The notes under the pieces were generated by a model. The model saw nothing but the letters and a program-made list of their open reading frames with translations. It made no database searches and was not told the origin of the DNA. The position numbers and the translations under genes are program-made. Source: Paenibacillus rhizosphaerae (GTDB lineage: Bacteria > Bacillota > Bacilli > Paenibacillales > Paenibacillaceae). Taken from it: a DNA stretch of 64,000 nt. The stretch is taken from positions 1,240,001 through 1,304,000 of the forward strand of contig NZ_JACHXJ010000002.1 of NCBI RefSeq assembly GCF_014192015.1. Direction: 5' to 3'. This document shows, in pieces, positions 51,961 to 61,473 of the stretch (its first letter is position 1; each line of letters opens with the position of its first letter).

Positions 51961-52117
51961 AATCGTAAAACAGTACCCGTCATAATACCTCTACTTCGAT
52001 TATCCGCTGCAGGTTTTCCACACTTCTCAAACATCTTCACCATCCTTTCTCGCGAATTCACCAAACCTTCCAGTGATTCGGAATATGGCAAACCATTTTA
52101 TCTAATAGGGTTGATAA

Positions 52118-52509
52118 AAAAGTAAAAAGAGGGATACCAATGAATCTACCGGGTCCCACTCATCGAATACGGAAGAATACGCCGATATTTTGCTTTTCCG
52201 TTATCACGAAGCCATGTTTCAGCAGACAGAGTACAGCATCCTTTACGGGAGCCCCTACTCTTAAAGTACTGAGGCAAGGGGCTGCGCTTCCGATAATACG
52301 TACTTTGCCGATGTTGGCAAAATTTTTTTTGCTTCTGACGATAATGACCACATCCGGAAAACGGCTCATGATATCAGCTCCTAACTTGAAGAGGATATCA
52401 TAAGGTATTCCTCTTTAAGCAGGAAGGTTTGGACACCGTGCGGCATTCGGATGAGCTTGCGAACACGGTCAGACGGTTATTGATTGACTTGAATATAGAG
52501 CTATTGTAA
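52118..52509 (+). pseudogene. Decayed gene with two stops and a frameshift
   Basis: In one plus frame the text reads EEYADILLFRYHEAMFQQTE, stop (52262), then CASDNTYFADVGKIFFASDD, stop (52382). It then continues after a frame change near 52396 as YHKVFLFKQEGLDTVRHSDE and ends normally at 52509. The three pieces together look like one protein of about 130 residues without its N terminus. I do not recognise the family. The gap 51961-52117 shows nothing else. It lies upstream of hxlR. Confidence 0.6.
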
Positions 52510-52538
52510 AATTTTGTTATGTTCATTGTAGTTAATGC

Positions 52539-52556
52539 ACTTACTTACAGGTAAGG
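52539..52556 (+). promoter_or_regulatory. HxlR operator at its own gene
   Basis: ACTTACTTACAGGTAAGG is identical at 14 of 18 positions to the perfect palindrome at 53032-53049 ahead of the target operon. Confidence 0.6.
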
Positions 52557-52569
52557 GGATGATTCATCA

Positions 52570-52902
52570 ATGATTCATCAGCGTGAATGTCCGATCGAGA
52601 CACTCATTCATGTTTTAAGTGGTAAATGGAAGCCGATGATTTTATGGCACTTGATTGAATCCACTAAGCGATTTAACGATCTGGAGAAGCTTATACCAGA
52701 TGTTTCACAAAAAATGCTTGCACAACATCTCCGGGATTTGGAACGGGAAGGTATAGTCGATCGAACGGTCTACCCGACGGTCCCTCCAAAAGTAGAATAT
52801 TCTCTTAGTGAATACGGCCAAACCTTGATTCCTGTTGCGGAAGTCATGTGTGTTTGGGGAGAGAACCATAATAAGCGAAAATATGAAGAGCCGGCGTCAT
52901 AA
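52570..52902 (+). CDS. HxlR family transcriptional regulator
   Basis: The 110-residue protein has the HxlR hallmarks: an N-terminal Cys (C7, RECPIETLIHVLSGKWKPMI), the HTH with RFNDLEKLIPDVSQKMLAQH and the wing PPKVEYSLSEYG. The single N-terminal Cys is the redox or electrophile sensor in YodB/HypR relatives. AAGGGG lies 11 bases upstream. An almost identical operator occurs at this gene and at the downstream NAD-binding gene, so it probably controls both. Confidence 0.92.
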   Translation: MIHQRECPIETLIHVLSGKWKPMILWHLIESTKRFNDLEKLIPDVSQKMLAQHLRDLEREGIVDRTVYPTVPPKVEYSLSEYGQTLIPVAEVMCVWGENHNKRKYEEPAS

Positions 52903-52946
52903 AGCGGGTTTAATGAACTTGAACATGAATTCAATCAACTCAGAAT

Positions 52947-52979
52947 AAAAGCTGCCACGGGATACCGGGCAGCTTTTTG
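52947..52979 (+). terminator. Intrinsic terminator
   Basis: AAAAGCTGCC/GGCAGCTTTTT stem with T run behind hxlR. Confidence 0.9.
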
Positions 52980-53031
52980 TTTACCTGCAGCCGCACTCCT
53001 GAAATCAATGAATGAAGTCCCTTTCCGTCAT

Positions 53032-53049
53032 ACTTACTTTTAAGTAAGT
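53032..53049 (+). promoter_or_regulatory. HxlR operator at the NAD-binding gene
   Basis: ACTTACTTTTAAGTAAGT has perfect 8-base arms and lies 95 bases before the start at 53145. It is the classic ACTTA-type site of HxlR proteins. Confidence 0.72.
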
Positions 53050-53144
53050 CCCCTACTTTAAAGTGGGTTCTTAACATCAATTTGAAGCGATGCTAAGCTT
53101 GAGTTAACCAAATAATGGGGCCCATTCAAGAGGAGGAAAGAACA

Positions 53145-53873
53145 ATGAAGATTATTGTTTTTGGAGCGACGGGAAATACAGGGAAAAGAGTGATGGTACA
53201 AGGGATAACAATGGGGCATGAAATGACCGCGTTTGTGCGAAATTCCGAGAAACTTTACGATCAACTGGGAGAGCAATCCGCACAGCAAGTGAAAGTAATC
53301 GTGGATGATATGATGGACCCGGTGAGCGTCCGTGAGGCACTCGCGAATCAAGACGCCGCTATTATTGCAGCCGGCCATGCGGGGCAGGGAGAAGAGTTTG
53401 TACGTATCGTCGATAACATTATAAGCCAATGCGAAGTCCAGCCTAGTTTCTCTGGGCGGGTCTGGGTTATGGGAGGAGCCGGCCTGCTGAATATTCCTTA
53501 TACTGATCACATCGGCAACAATTTGCCCGGCTTCCCGCCTGAGTATAAAAATCACAACCGGAATTTCGAAAGGCTGCAGCGGACGGAGCTCGACTGGTCC
53601 ATGATGTGTCCGGGAACCATGATCGATTCGATAGAGCTTCCAGATTCAGCTCATCTGCATGTAACAACGGAAATCTTACCCGTTCCGATGCCGGAGACGA
53701 TCAAGGAATCTTCTGAGGCAGAGATAGCCGGTCACTTGTTCAGCAGATTTCATGAGCTGAATGTGGCATATGACGATGTCGTCATGTGTATGCTGGACCA
53801 TCTTGGGCTCGGAGGATCGTTTACAAGAAAAAGGGTCGGTTTAGCCTATCAAAGCCATATTGCGGTGAGCTGA
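53145..53873 (+). CDS. NAD(P)H-binding SDR, NmrA/BLVRB-like
   Basis: ATG 53145 follows AGGAGGAAAG; the frame opens at 53115. The Rossmann loop is VFGATGNTGKRV, and GHEMTAFVRNSEKL carries the Arg that selects NADPH. The 242-residue atypical SDR lacks the YxxxK pair and resembles flavin/biliverdin reductase-like and NmrA-like proteins. It precedes a DUF2269 membrane protein by 13 bases. As the HxlR target it probably handles quinones or other electrophiles. Confidence 0.88.
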   Translation: MKIIVFGATGNTGKRVMVQGITMGHEMTAFVRNSEKLYDQLGEQSAQQVKVIVDDMMDPVSVREALANQDAAIIAAGHAGQGEEFVRIVDNIISQCEVQPSFSGRVWVMGGAGLLNIPYTDHIGNNLPGFPPEYKNHNRNFERLQRTELDWSMMCPGTMIDSIELPDSAHLHVTTEILPVPMPETIKESSEAEIAGHLFSRFHELNVAYDDVVMCMLDHLGLGGSFTRKRVGLAYQSHIAVS

Positions 53874-53886
53874 GGAGAAGAGGACG

Positions 53887-54345
53887 ATGGGTTTATTTGG
53901 ATTACTGCTCGTTTTGCATATATTGTCTTCGATCGCTTTTATTGGCCCCGCTTTCGTGACGCCCATTATTCGGAGATCCGCTAGAACTGTCGGTCAGATG
54001 CACTTTGTTTTAGGTATAACGGCCAAACTGGCCATCATGCCTAAAATTGGCGGAACCGTACTTATTCTAACCGGGGTTGGGCTTATGATCATAACAAAAA
54101 TGGGACTATCCCAAATGTGGCTGAATGTATCCATTCTCTTAGCGCTTATCCTGGTTGCACTGATCGACGGATGGATCGAGCCGCGTATGAAAAAGGTCAG
54201 AAAAACCATATCTGAACGTCAAGATCAGGGAGATCAAATACCCGCCGAATTCGGACTCCTGTTAAAAAAGATCGTACCAGCCGAGACGGCAGTACTGCTC
54301 CTGATGATTGCCGTATTGGTGCTAATGGTCGTTAAGCCATTTTAA
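53887..54345 (+). CDS. DUF2269 integral membrane protein
   Basis: The 152-residue protein has four predicted helices (LLLVLHILSSIAFIGPAFV, IGGTVLILTGVGLMII, LNVSILLALILVALI and a last one near the end). The His in the first helix and the IGP motif are typical of DUF2269, which has been compared with heme- or copper-related membrane proteins. It is cotranscribed with the NAD-binding gene. A membrane redox partner role is possible but unproven. Confidence 0.85.
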   Translation: MGLFGLLLVLHILSSIAFIGPAFVTPIIRRSARTVGQMHFVLGITAKLAIMPKIGGTVLILTGVGLMIITKMGLSQMWLNVSILLALILVALIDGWIEPRMKKVRKTISERQDQGDQIPAEFGLLLKKIVPAETAVLLLMIAVLVLMVVKPF

Positions 54346-54445
54346 AAATGCCAATCGGAGAGCGCTAACCACATTTTGACCGCCAGCGCATCGTAAACAT
54401 CAATAAAAGGGCTTTCACATGTTGATAAGGCTGTGCTTGTTTTAT

Positions 54446-54468
54446 GGCCGCGAAGCTGCGGCTTTTTT
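54446..54468 (+). terminator. GCCGC-family terminator repeat
   Basis: GGCCGCGAAGCTGCGGCTTTTTT; the G replacing A in the left arm gives a weaker outer stem. Confidence 0.75.
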
Positions 54469-54511
54469 GGTTATAGCGAAATAGGTTTTTGTCCAAAGAA
54501 GGAGGGGAGGT

Positions 54512-54763
54512 TTGAACAAATTTCTACTCCATATCGTTGCGAGTGTAATTTGTATCTTGATACCTGCTATTGGTCTTTTATATGGTTTGTGGGATCGTCA
54601 TCAACCCAAAACAGGACCTGTAGGAAACGGAATACCAAATCAGCCTACAATACCTCAAATGATACCTATTGTATCCTGTTTTATTTTTGGAGTGGTTAAT
54701 TTACCTTTTGCCATCATTCGATACAGACAGAACAAAAGGGCTAATGAATACAGAAAGACTTAG
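54512..54763 (+). CDS. Small membrane protein, two helices
   Basis: TTG 54512 follows GGAGGGGAGG closely. The 83-residue protein has helix 1 at residues 5-26 (LLHIVASVICILIPAIGLLY), a polar loop rich in Pro and Gly, helix 2 at about 49-70 (MIPIVSCFIFGVVNLPFAII) and a basic cytoplasmic tail. A second frame at 54433 overlaps but has no ribosome site. I recognise no family. Confidence 0.65.
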   Translation: MNKFLLHIVASVICILIPAIGLLYGLWDRHQPKTGPVGNGIPNQPTIPQMIPIVSCFIFGVVNLPFAIIRYRQNKRANEYRKT

Positions 54764-54884
54764 AGCATGTCTCATAACAACGAAATACTTGTCCGAATCT
54801 CGGGAGGTTGAATTTTGATCTTGTTGCGCTGACCAATTTAGTAATCTTCCACTGATCGCGTTCTTACGGTGCATCGAGTGCTCC

Positions 54885-55026
54885 ACGATGGCTTTTCCTT
54901 CACAAATAGAAGCAACAGCATGAGTGCTGCGGCTATGAGGAATCTCCAAGCGGTGACCGTCAAAGGGGGCATTGCTTGAATGGCCAGCTCACCTGCATTA
55001 AAACTGGCTCCCCAAGGGGCTTTCAG
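54885..55026 (-). pseudogene. EamA/DMT transporter remnant
   Basis: A 47-codon minus-strand stretch reads LKAPWGASFNAGELAIQAMP and then AWRFLIAAALMLLLLFVKEK, the first two helices of an EamA permease. The start, with its usual leading helix residues, and the remaining eight helices are missing. A terminator repeat lies immediately beyond its 5' side. The rest of 54764-55329 holds only A+T-rich DNA and a segment (54771-54884) that resembles an insertion-sequence end but cannot be assigned. Confidence 0.65.
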
Positions 55027-55055
55027 ATAACGGAATCGTAAAAGTGGGTAACTGT

Positions 55056-55078
55056 AAGCCGCAATATTGCGGCTTTTT
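55056..55078 (+). terminator. GCCGC-family terminator repeat
   Basis: AAGCCGCAATATTGCGGCTTTTT; perfect stem of 9 bases, right flank GTGTTATAACAATATC. Confidence 0.8.
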
Positions 55079-55329
55079 GTGTTATAACAATATCTGTTCT
55101 TAGTTAGCATCCGCGATGAGGGAATGTAGAGTAGGAGATAGAAGATCAAGGTTTGTATCGGCCTTTTCGTCTATATTCATTAATATGGTCGATTCAGTTT
55201 TATTTTCGCCAGTGCCCGATCTTAATAACGGCAAACCTTTTCTGATTTTGTACGATTTCGGGATAAACAACCATCCTTTATGCTGAATATGGCAAAAGCA
55301 CATCTAAAATTGAGGAGGAGCTACGATTT

Positions 55330-56922
55330 ATGCAGATGAGCAGGAAAATAATCAACAAGCTTGCACCCGTTTTATGTTTGGGACTAGCCGCCATAGCGAT
55401 AGCCGGCTGCAGCAGTGAGGAGATGCCAAAGGGGAGTACGAAATCGGCTGAGTCAACTCAACCTTTGAGCCACTTATCGTATTGGAAAGAGATGCATCCG
55501 GACGCAGCGGCCATTATGAAAAGCTATGGAGAAATTACCGCTATTAAAGAAATCGAAAATAACACCGGTGTCAAAATTGATTATCAACACCCGGCCCAAG
55601 GCCAAGGTGGGGAACAATTCAACTTGATGATGGCCTCGAAATCCCTGCCAGATGTCGTTGAGTATTCGTGGAATAATTACCCGGGAGGCGCTCAAAAAGC
55701 GATTCAGGATGGTAAAATCATTCCATTAAACGACTATTTGGATCACGCGCCTAACTTCAAGAAGCTGCTGGACGATAACCCGGAATGGAGAAGGCAAGCC
55801 TCTACTGACAAAGGTGATATTATTGGCTTCCCGTTCATCCGCCCCGTTAGAAAACTGCAAACCCACGACGGCCCGGTTATACGAAAAGATTGGCTGGACA
55901 AGTTGGGTTTGCCTATTCCTAAAACGATCGATGAATGGTACACCGTTTTGAAAGCGTTTAAGGAACAAGATCCCAACGGCAACGGAAAGGCGGATGAGAT
56001 TCCGATCATGATCGGAGCAGGCGAGCTTGCTTTTACTGGCGTTTTTGGCATCCCGAACGGCTTCTACCACGAAGGAAATACGGTCAAATATGGTCCCGTT
56101 CAACCCGAATATAAGCAATACCTGGAGGCCATGAACCGTTGGTACAATGAGGGCTTGCTGGACAAAGACTTTGCAGCCAATGACAGCAAAATGTACGATG
56201 CCAAAATGACCGGCAATCAGGTCGGTGCAGCTGTTATGGCTGTAGGCGGAGGCTTGGGCAGGTTTATGGATTTAATGGAGTCCAAGGAACCGAAATTCAG
56301 GCTTGTTGCCACACCCTATCCGACATTGAAGTCCGGCGATAAACCGATATTCGGCCAAATGGACAATCAGATTGTAGGCATATTCACCGCGATCACCGGA
56401 AGCAACAAGCACGTCGCTGAAACGGTAAAATTCTTCGATTACTTCTATAGTGAAGAAGGACGAATGATCTTGAACTTCGGTAAAGAAGGCGTATCCTATA
56501 CGATGGATAACGGTTTTCCCAAGTACACGGACTCCGTGATGCACAATCCGGATGGATTGCCGCTTGCCCAATCCCTTAAACAGCATGTCTTGTCCGCTGA
56601 TTCCGGTCCGTTCTTGCAGGATGAACGCTATATTGAGCAATATGCGGCCAGACCGGAGCAGCAAGAGGCTTTAACCGTCTGGGCAGAACCTTCAAATGAA
56701 AAAAGAATGCCGCCGATCACTATCGCCAGGGAAGACAACAGCCGATATGCCTCGATCATGAACGATATTGACACCTACAAAAATGAAATGATCGTTAAAT
56801 TTATTATGGGCGCAGAATCGTTAAATAAGTTCGATGAGTATGTCGCTACCATGAAAAGCATGGGGCTCGACGAAGCGATCCAAATGCAGCAATCCGGATT
56901 GGAACGCTACAACAACCGCTAA
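55330..56922 (+). CDS. Extracellular solute-binding lipoprotein (system C)
   Basis: GAGGAGGAG lies nine bases before the ATG. The signal peptide ends in AIAGC with lipidated C27. The 503-residue mature protein follows the LipO/YtcQ plan (SHLSYWKEMHPDAAAIM, MMASKSLPDVVEYSWNNYPG). It contains the DxNGNGKADE segment (EQDPNGNGKADEIPIM), a calcium-binding loop common in this family. It is the first gene of operon C and feeds the two permeases behind it. The ligand is unknown. Confidence 0.93.
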   Translation: MQMSRKIINKLAPVLCLGLAAIAIAGCSSEEMPKGSTKSAESTQPLSHLSYWKEMHPDAAAIMKSYGEITAIKEIENNTGVKIDYQHPAQGQGGEQFNLMMASKSLPDVVEYSWNNYPGGAQKAIQDGKIIPLNDYLDHAPNFKKLLDDNPEWRRQASTDKGDIIGFPFIRPVRKLQTHDGPVIRKDWLDKLGLPIPKTIDEWYTVLKAFKEQDPNGNGKADEIPIMIGAGELAFTGVFGIPNGFYHEGNTVKYGPVQPEYKQYLEAMNRWYNEGLLDKDFAANDSKMYDAKMTGNQVGAAVMAVGGGLGRFMDLMESKEPKFRLVATPYPTLKSGDKPIFGQMDNQIVGIFTAITGSNKHVAETVKFFDYFYSEEGRMILNFGKEGVSYTMDNGFPKYTDSVMHNPDGLPLAQSLKQHVLSADSGPFLQDERYIEQYAARPEQQEALTVWAEPSNEKRMPPITIAREDNSRYASIMNDIDTYKNEMIVKFIMGAESLNKFDEYVATMKSMGLDEAIQMQQSGLERYNNR

Positions 56923-56993
56923 TATGCCTACTAAACTGGAGACGGAAAGTTTGCGGCTTGCCGTTCTCCAGTGTTCAAAAAAGGAGTAAAACC

Positions 56994-57956
56994 ATGCCTA
57001 ATGTGCAGGGAAACATCGTGAAGACGGCAACGGGGAACCAGGCAGACAAGAAATGGAGCATGATAAAAAGGGATATTATTCGGAACCGCTACATTTATCT
57101 TATACTGCTGCCCGTCATAGCCTACTATATCGTCTTTCATTACGGACCGATGTATGGTCTGCAAATTGCCTTTAAAGATTACGGGCTTGCAGACGGCATT
57201 TGGGGAAGTCCGTGGGTTGGTTTCGACCATTTTAAAAGCTTTTTTGGAAACTTCTACTTTTGGAGACTGATCCGGAACACCTTGTTGATCAATATTTATG
57301 AATTGCTGTTTGCATTCCCCGCTTCGATTATCCTTGCGTTATTGCTTAATGAAATTCGTAAGGGCTTTTTTAAACGGATCGTACAGACGATAAGTTACCT
57401 CCCGCACTTTATTTCCATCGTCGTTGTGGTAGGGATGATGATCGATTTCTTTGCGCGCGACGGTCTGATTAATAACCTTCTCCTCATGATTGGACTTCAA
57501 CCGATTGCTTTCATGCAGGAGCCGGCTTGGTTTCGGTTCATGTATATTTCCTCGGGCATCTGGCAGGGAATCGGATGGGGTTCTATCATCTATCTCGCAT
57601 CCATTGCCAATATCGACCCGACACTTTATGATGCGGCCCGGATCGACGGAGCAGGGCGATGGAAACAGACCTTGCATATTACCTTAACCGGAATCATGCC
57701 AACTATTGTGATCATGCTCATCCTCAACATGGGATCCATGCTTTCTGTCGGGAGCGAGAAAATTATCCTCATGTACAATCCGATCACTTATGAGACGGCC
57801 GATGTCATCTCCACCTATGTATACAGGAAAGGTATTCTTGGAGCCGATTTCGGTTATACCGCTGCCGTTGGGCTGTTCAATTCGGTCATCAGTTTCATTC
57901 TGATCGTACTCGCCAATTCCATTAGCAAACGAGTGAGCGAACATAAATTGTGGTAA
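56994..57956 (+). CDS. Sugar ABC transporter permease, LplB type (system C)
   Basis: ATG 56994 follows AAAAGGAG by about seven bases; the open frame to 56958 has no ribosome site. The 320-residue protein has six helices, the opening YYIVFHYGPMYGLQIAFKDY and the EAA-like loop YDAARIDGAGRWKQTLHITL. It forms the channel with the permease 13 bases downstream. The ATPase is encoded elsewhere. Confidence 0.92.
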   Translation: MPNVQGNIVKTATGNQADKKWSMIKRDIIRNRYIYLILLPVIAYYIVFHYGPMYGLQIAFKDYGLADGIWGSPWVGFDHFKSFFGNFYFWRLIRNTLLINIYELLFAFPASIILALLLNEIRKGFFKRIVQTISYLPHFISIVVVVGMMIDFFARDGLINNLLLMIGLQPIAFMQEPAWFRFMYISSGIWQGIGWGSIIYLASIANIDPTLYDAARIDGAGRWKQTLHITLTGIMPTIVIMLILNMGSMLSVGSEKIILMYNPITYETADVISTYVYRKGILGADFGYTAAVGLFNSVISFILIVLANSISKRVSEHKLW

Positions 57957-57969
57957 AAGGAGGAGCGGT

Positions 57970-58851
57970 ATGCTTCACAAACGCAGCCTGGGGGAATGGA
58001 TATTTTCCGGCGTCAATACATGCTTCATGATTCTGCTTTGCTTCGTCACGCTTTACCCGTTCCTTTACGTATTATTCGCTTCTTTGAGCGACCCAACAGA
58101 AATGGCCCGATTTCGCGGGATGCTGTTTTACCCTACAGGATTTAACTTGGAGGCATATAAAGCCGTAATGAATAATCCCATGATATTAACCGGTTACCGG
58201 AATACGATTTTCTATGTCGCTGGCGGTACTGCCATCAACTTATTCATGACCACGCTTGGAGCCTATGCCCTTTCTCGCCGCAACGTCTATTTCAACAATT
58301 CCATCATGTTCATGATCGTGATCACGATGGTGTTTAATGGGGGGCTCATTCCAACTTTTCTGCTGGTTAACAGTCTCGGCATGATGGATACGCCTTGGGC
58401 ACTTCTCTTGCCTGGAGCTGTGAGTTCATTTAACTTAATTATTATGCGAACCGCGTTTCAAGCGGTACCTGTAAGTCTGGAGGAATCCGCACGGATCGAC
58501 GGAGCGAATGACTGGACCATTATGAGCCGGATCATTGTTCCTCTCTCGATGCCCGTGATTGCCGTCATGATTTTGTGGTATGCGGTCGGACATTGGAATT
58601 CGTATTTTAGCGCATTGATTTATTTGCGTGACCGGGAGTTATTCCCCTTACAGCTCGTGCTCCGTGAAATTCTGATCTCGAACAGTACGGACAGCATGAC
58701 GACCGACGCAGCAGCCTCAGATCGGTTGGACATCGGGATCACGATCAAATATGCGACAATTATCATTTCCACACTTCCGATATTATGCCTGTATCCGTTT
58801 CTGCAAAAGTATTTTGTGCACGGTGCCCTGATCGGTGCGTTAAAAGAATGA
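57970..58851 (+). CDS. Sugar ABC transporter permease, YtcP type (system C)
   Basis: AAAAGGAGGAG precedes the ATG. It has 293 residues, six helices, the loop LEESARIDGANDWTIMSRII and the C-terminal signature YFVHGALIGALKE. It is the second channel subunit of system C. A terminator hairpin follows 34 bases after the stop, so the transporter genes can be expressed apart from the regulator behind them. Confidence 0.92.
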   Translation: MLHKRSLGEWIFSGVNTCFMILLCFVTLYPFLYVLFASLSDPTEMARFRGMLFYPTGFNLEAYKAVMNNPMILTGYRNTIFYVAGGTAINLFMTTLGAYALSRRNVYFNNSIMFMIVITMVFNGGLIPTFLLVNSLGMMDTPWALLLPGAVSSFNLIIMRTAFQAVPVSLEESARIDGANDWTIMSRIIVPLSMPVIAVMILWYAVGHWNSYFSALIYLRDRELFPLQLVLREILISNSTDSMTTDAAASDRLDIGITIKYATIIISTLPILCLYPFLQKYFVHGALIGALKE

Positions 58852-58885
58852 TCGTCACACGAATCGGTCATCCAACGAAGGGAGT

Positions 58886-58927
58886 AAGCTTGCTCTTCCC
58901 GAATTATAGGGATTGAGCAAGCTTTTC
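58886..58927 (+). terminator. Terminator/attenuator before the AraC gene
   Basis: AAGCTTGCTC pairs with GAGCAAGCTT across a 19-base loop, followed by TTCT. It lies directly before the AGGAGG of the regulator. Confidence 0.65.
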
Positions 58928-58945
58928 TATACTAGGAGGATCGCA

Positions 58946-61312
58946 ATGTTTTCAATCATCCGTAAAAAGAATGCCGGAAGCAAAAGAAGAAGCCTCTTCA
59001 TCAGGATGCTCGTATCCAATTGTCTTCTGCTCCTGCTTCCCATTATCATCTGGTTTGTTTTCTATACCCATATTGAACATATCATGAAAGCAAATGCGGA
59101 ACGCTCCAATGTCGGCATGCTGGAGCAAATGCGTCTCAATATAGACAGCAATCTGAAAGATATCGAACATTTATCCAATCAAATTATACTCAATCCTAAG
59201 CTGCGGTATTTATTGGATACGGAAAACAAGGACTTATCCGAACGATATCATCTGGTCCAGTTTTCAAGAGATTATTTGAAAATGTATTCGAACATGACCA
59301 ACAATTTTGTTTACGATTTCTATATTTATTTGGACCGAAGTGATTCTGTGATCAAACCGAATCTTGTGGCCGATTCGCACAACTTTTACGATAAGTATTA
59401 TAGCTTTGATCATCTTACCTATGAAGAATGGCGTAAGCAGATGATCAGCTACCACAGCCAAACTTACCTGCCGGCCTCCACCTTACAGCGAAACGGCAGT
59501 CTGAAGAATAACCCTATGAAAGTGATTACCTTTATGCAATCGCTGCCTGTCGAAGACACCTCCACGATTAAAGGGAGTCTTATCGTTCTGATCGATGAAA
59601 CCAAAATTCACGAAATGACACGGCAAATCGAGTCCGCAAACGGGAGTTCCGTATATATCGTGGACCAGAATCATGAACTCATCAGCAGTACACCCGGCTC
59701 AAGCCCTTTAACAAACTCCATATTGAATGAGCTAAAGTCTAATACCGGTTTACTCAATACCCATCTGAACGGTCAAGATGTGATGGTATCATTTACCACC
59801 TCGGGACAAGCCGGATGGTACTATATTGATGTGATGCCATTGAATTTATATCTGAATAAATTAAAACAAATGGAGCATCTTGCGCTGTGGCTTCTCTTGT
59901 TATGCATCCTTGTGGGGAGCGCGGCTGCATATGGAATCGCGTATAGAAATTATTTTCCAATCAAAAGAATGGTAGAGGCGATATCGGCCGGGAAGTCCCA
60001 TCCACGTAAACCGGCTGTGAATGAATTAGACTACGTCCTGGAAATGATGAGGATTTCCTGGGATGAAGAACGGCATATTAAAAACAAACTGACACAACAA
60101 CTGCCCATACTTCGTTCAAATTATTTGCATCGTGTGCTTCAAGGCTATTTTGAGCCTCCAGAGCAAATGAAACAGTCGCTGGAATTTATGGGCCTCCAGT
60201 TTCCGTTTCCTCATTTTGTCGTTATTCTCGTACAAGTGGACGATTTGACCCGTTTTGCACCGGACCAAAGTGAAAAACAGTGGGCATTGGTCCGATTTAT
60301 CATCTCTAATCTGGCTGAAGATTCAACCTATGAATGGCATACGATACATACGATCGACCTGGAGAAAAACCGGCTGGCTCTGCTCGTTAATCTAATGCCG
60401 GATCAGTTAGGTCATCCGACTTGCCGGGTTATGGACATCGTCTCCGAATTACACCGCATTTTGGAGAGCCGATTCAAGCTGGAGATCAGCATCGCCGTAA
60501 GCGGAGTTCATAAGGGCCAGCATCAGATTGGAGAAGCCTATCTGGAAGCTGCTGCCGCCTTGGAGTACAGGATGGTAAATGGACAACTGTCGATTTTTTA
60601 TTATCATGATATTCGCCAGCAAAAGCTGCAATATTATTACCCCGTCGAAACCGAGCTTCAGTTAATCAATTGTGTTCGAAGTGGTGACAAAGAGCAGGTT
60701 GTCTTTCTGCTGAAACAGCTGTTCGATCGAAATTTTAGCGATGAATCTATAACGCCTGAGCTTGGGAGATGCCTGTTATTCAGCCTTGCCAGTACCCTGT
60801 TGCGTATCATGACTTCAGATACTCTGGCCTACCGGAGGCTTACAGAAGGAGACATACACCCTGTGCGTTTTCTTCTCTCCTGTAAAACAACCGGTGAAAT
60901 GTTTGAAAAAGCGAAGGAACTGTATTTGTCGGCTGCCGAATCATTCAGATTGGAACGGAGTGACCACAGTGAACAGCTCCTTCAGCAAATACAGGCCTGC
61001 ATTCAAGCGAATTACGCTGATCCCAATATGAGCTTAAATTTATTGTCTGAACATTTGCAAATCACACCACAATATATCTCACAATTTTTTAAAAAGGTAA
61101 GTGGGCAGAACTTGAACGACTACCTGACTGTCGTACGCATGGATCACGCAAAGAAACTGATGTCGGATCCTGGGTTGACCAACGCACAGGTTGCCAAGAT
61201 GGTCGGTTACACAAGTGACAGCGTTTTCATTCGAGTTTTTAAGAAGATCGAGGGGATTACGCCTGGTAAATATAGAGAGAGCATTACGAAATGTGACAGA
61301 CGAATACTCTAG
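58946..61312 (+). CDS. Membrane-anchored AraC-type regulator (system C)
   Basis: ATG 58946 follows AGGAGG. The 788-residue protein has a membrane helix near residue 25 (LLLLLPIIIWFVFYTHI-like) and another near residue 310 (ALWLLLLCILVGSAAAYGIA) around an extracellular Cache-like sensor. Two AraC helix-turn-helix motifs close it (LNLLSEHLQITPQYISQFFK and NAQVAKMVGYTSDSVFIRVF). Its architecture matches the system B regulator at 42404. It probably activates operon C and the enolase-family gene behind it when the sugar binds outside. Confidence 0.9.
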   Translation: MFSIIRKKNAGSKRRSLFIRMLVSNCLLLLLPIIIWFVFYTHIEHIMKANAERSNVGMLEQMRLNIDSNLKDIEHLSNQIILNPKLRYLLDTENKDLSERYHLVQFSRDYLKMYSNMTNNFVYDFYIYLDRSDSVIKPNLVADSHNFYDKYYSFDHLTYEEWRKQMISYHSQTYLPASTLQRNGSLKNNPMKVITFMQSLPVEDTSTIKGSLIVLIDETKIHEMTRQIESANGSSVYIVDQNHELISSTPGSSPLTNSILNELKSNTGLLNTHLNGQDVMVSFTTSGQAGWYYIDVMPLNLYLNKLKQMEHLALWLLLLCILVGSAAAYGIAYRNYFPIKRMVEAISAGKSHPRKPAVNELDYVLEMMRISWDEERHIKNKLTQQLPILRSNYLHRVLQGYFEPPEQMKQSLEFMGLQFPFPHFVVILVQVDDLTRFAPDQSEKQWALVRFIISNLAEDSTYEWHTIHTIDLEKNRLALLVNLMPDQLGHPTCRVMDIVSELHRILESRFKLEISIAVSGVHKGQHQIGEAYLEAAAALEYRMVNGQLSIFYYHDIRQQKLQYYYPVETELQLINCVRSGDKEQVVFLLKQLFDRNFSDESITPELGRCLLFSLASTLLRIMTSDTLAYRRLTEGDIHPVRFLLSCKTTGEMFEKAKELYLSAAESFRLERSDHSEQLLQQIQACIQANYADPNMSLNLLSEHLQITPQYISQFFKKVSGQNLNDYLTVVRMDHAKKLMSDPGLTNAQVAKMVGYTSDSVFIRVFKKIEGITPGKYRESITKCDRRIL

Positions 61313-61473
61313 TATGGGGATAATTGCATATTTTGTTATTGCGGCTTATGAACAGATTTGCAATAGATGAAGAATGTTCTTATCTGCTAATCGTATAATT
61401 CTATTATGTGATCATCTACTTCAGTATCAAATGGTGAACAGATACCGTCGAGTCGGTTAAGGAGGAGGATCCT

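Noticed and set aside
54771..54884. Segment starting AGAGCATGTCTCATAAC that resembles an insertion-sequence end
   Set aside because: No matching opposite end, target duplication or transposase frame is visible.
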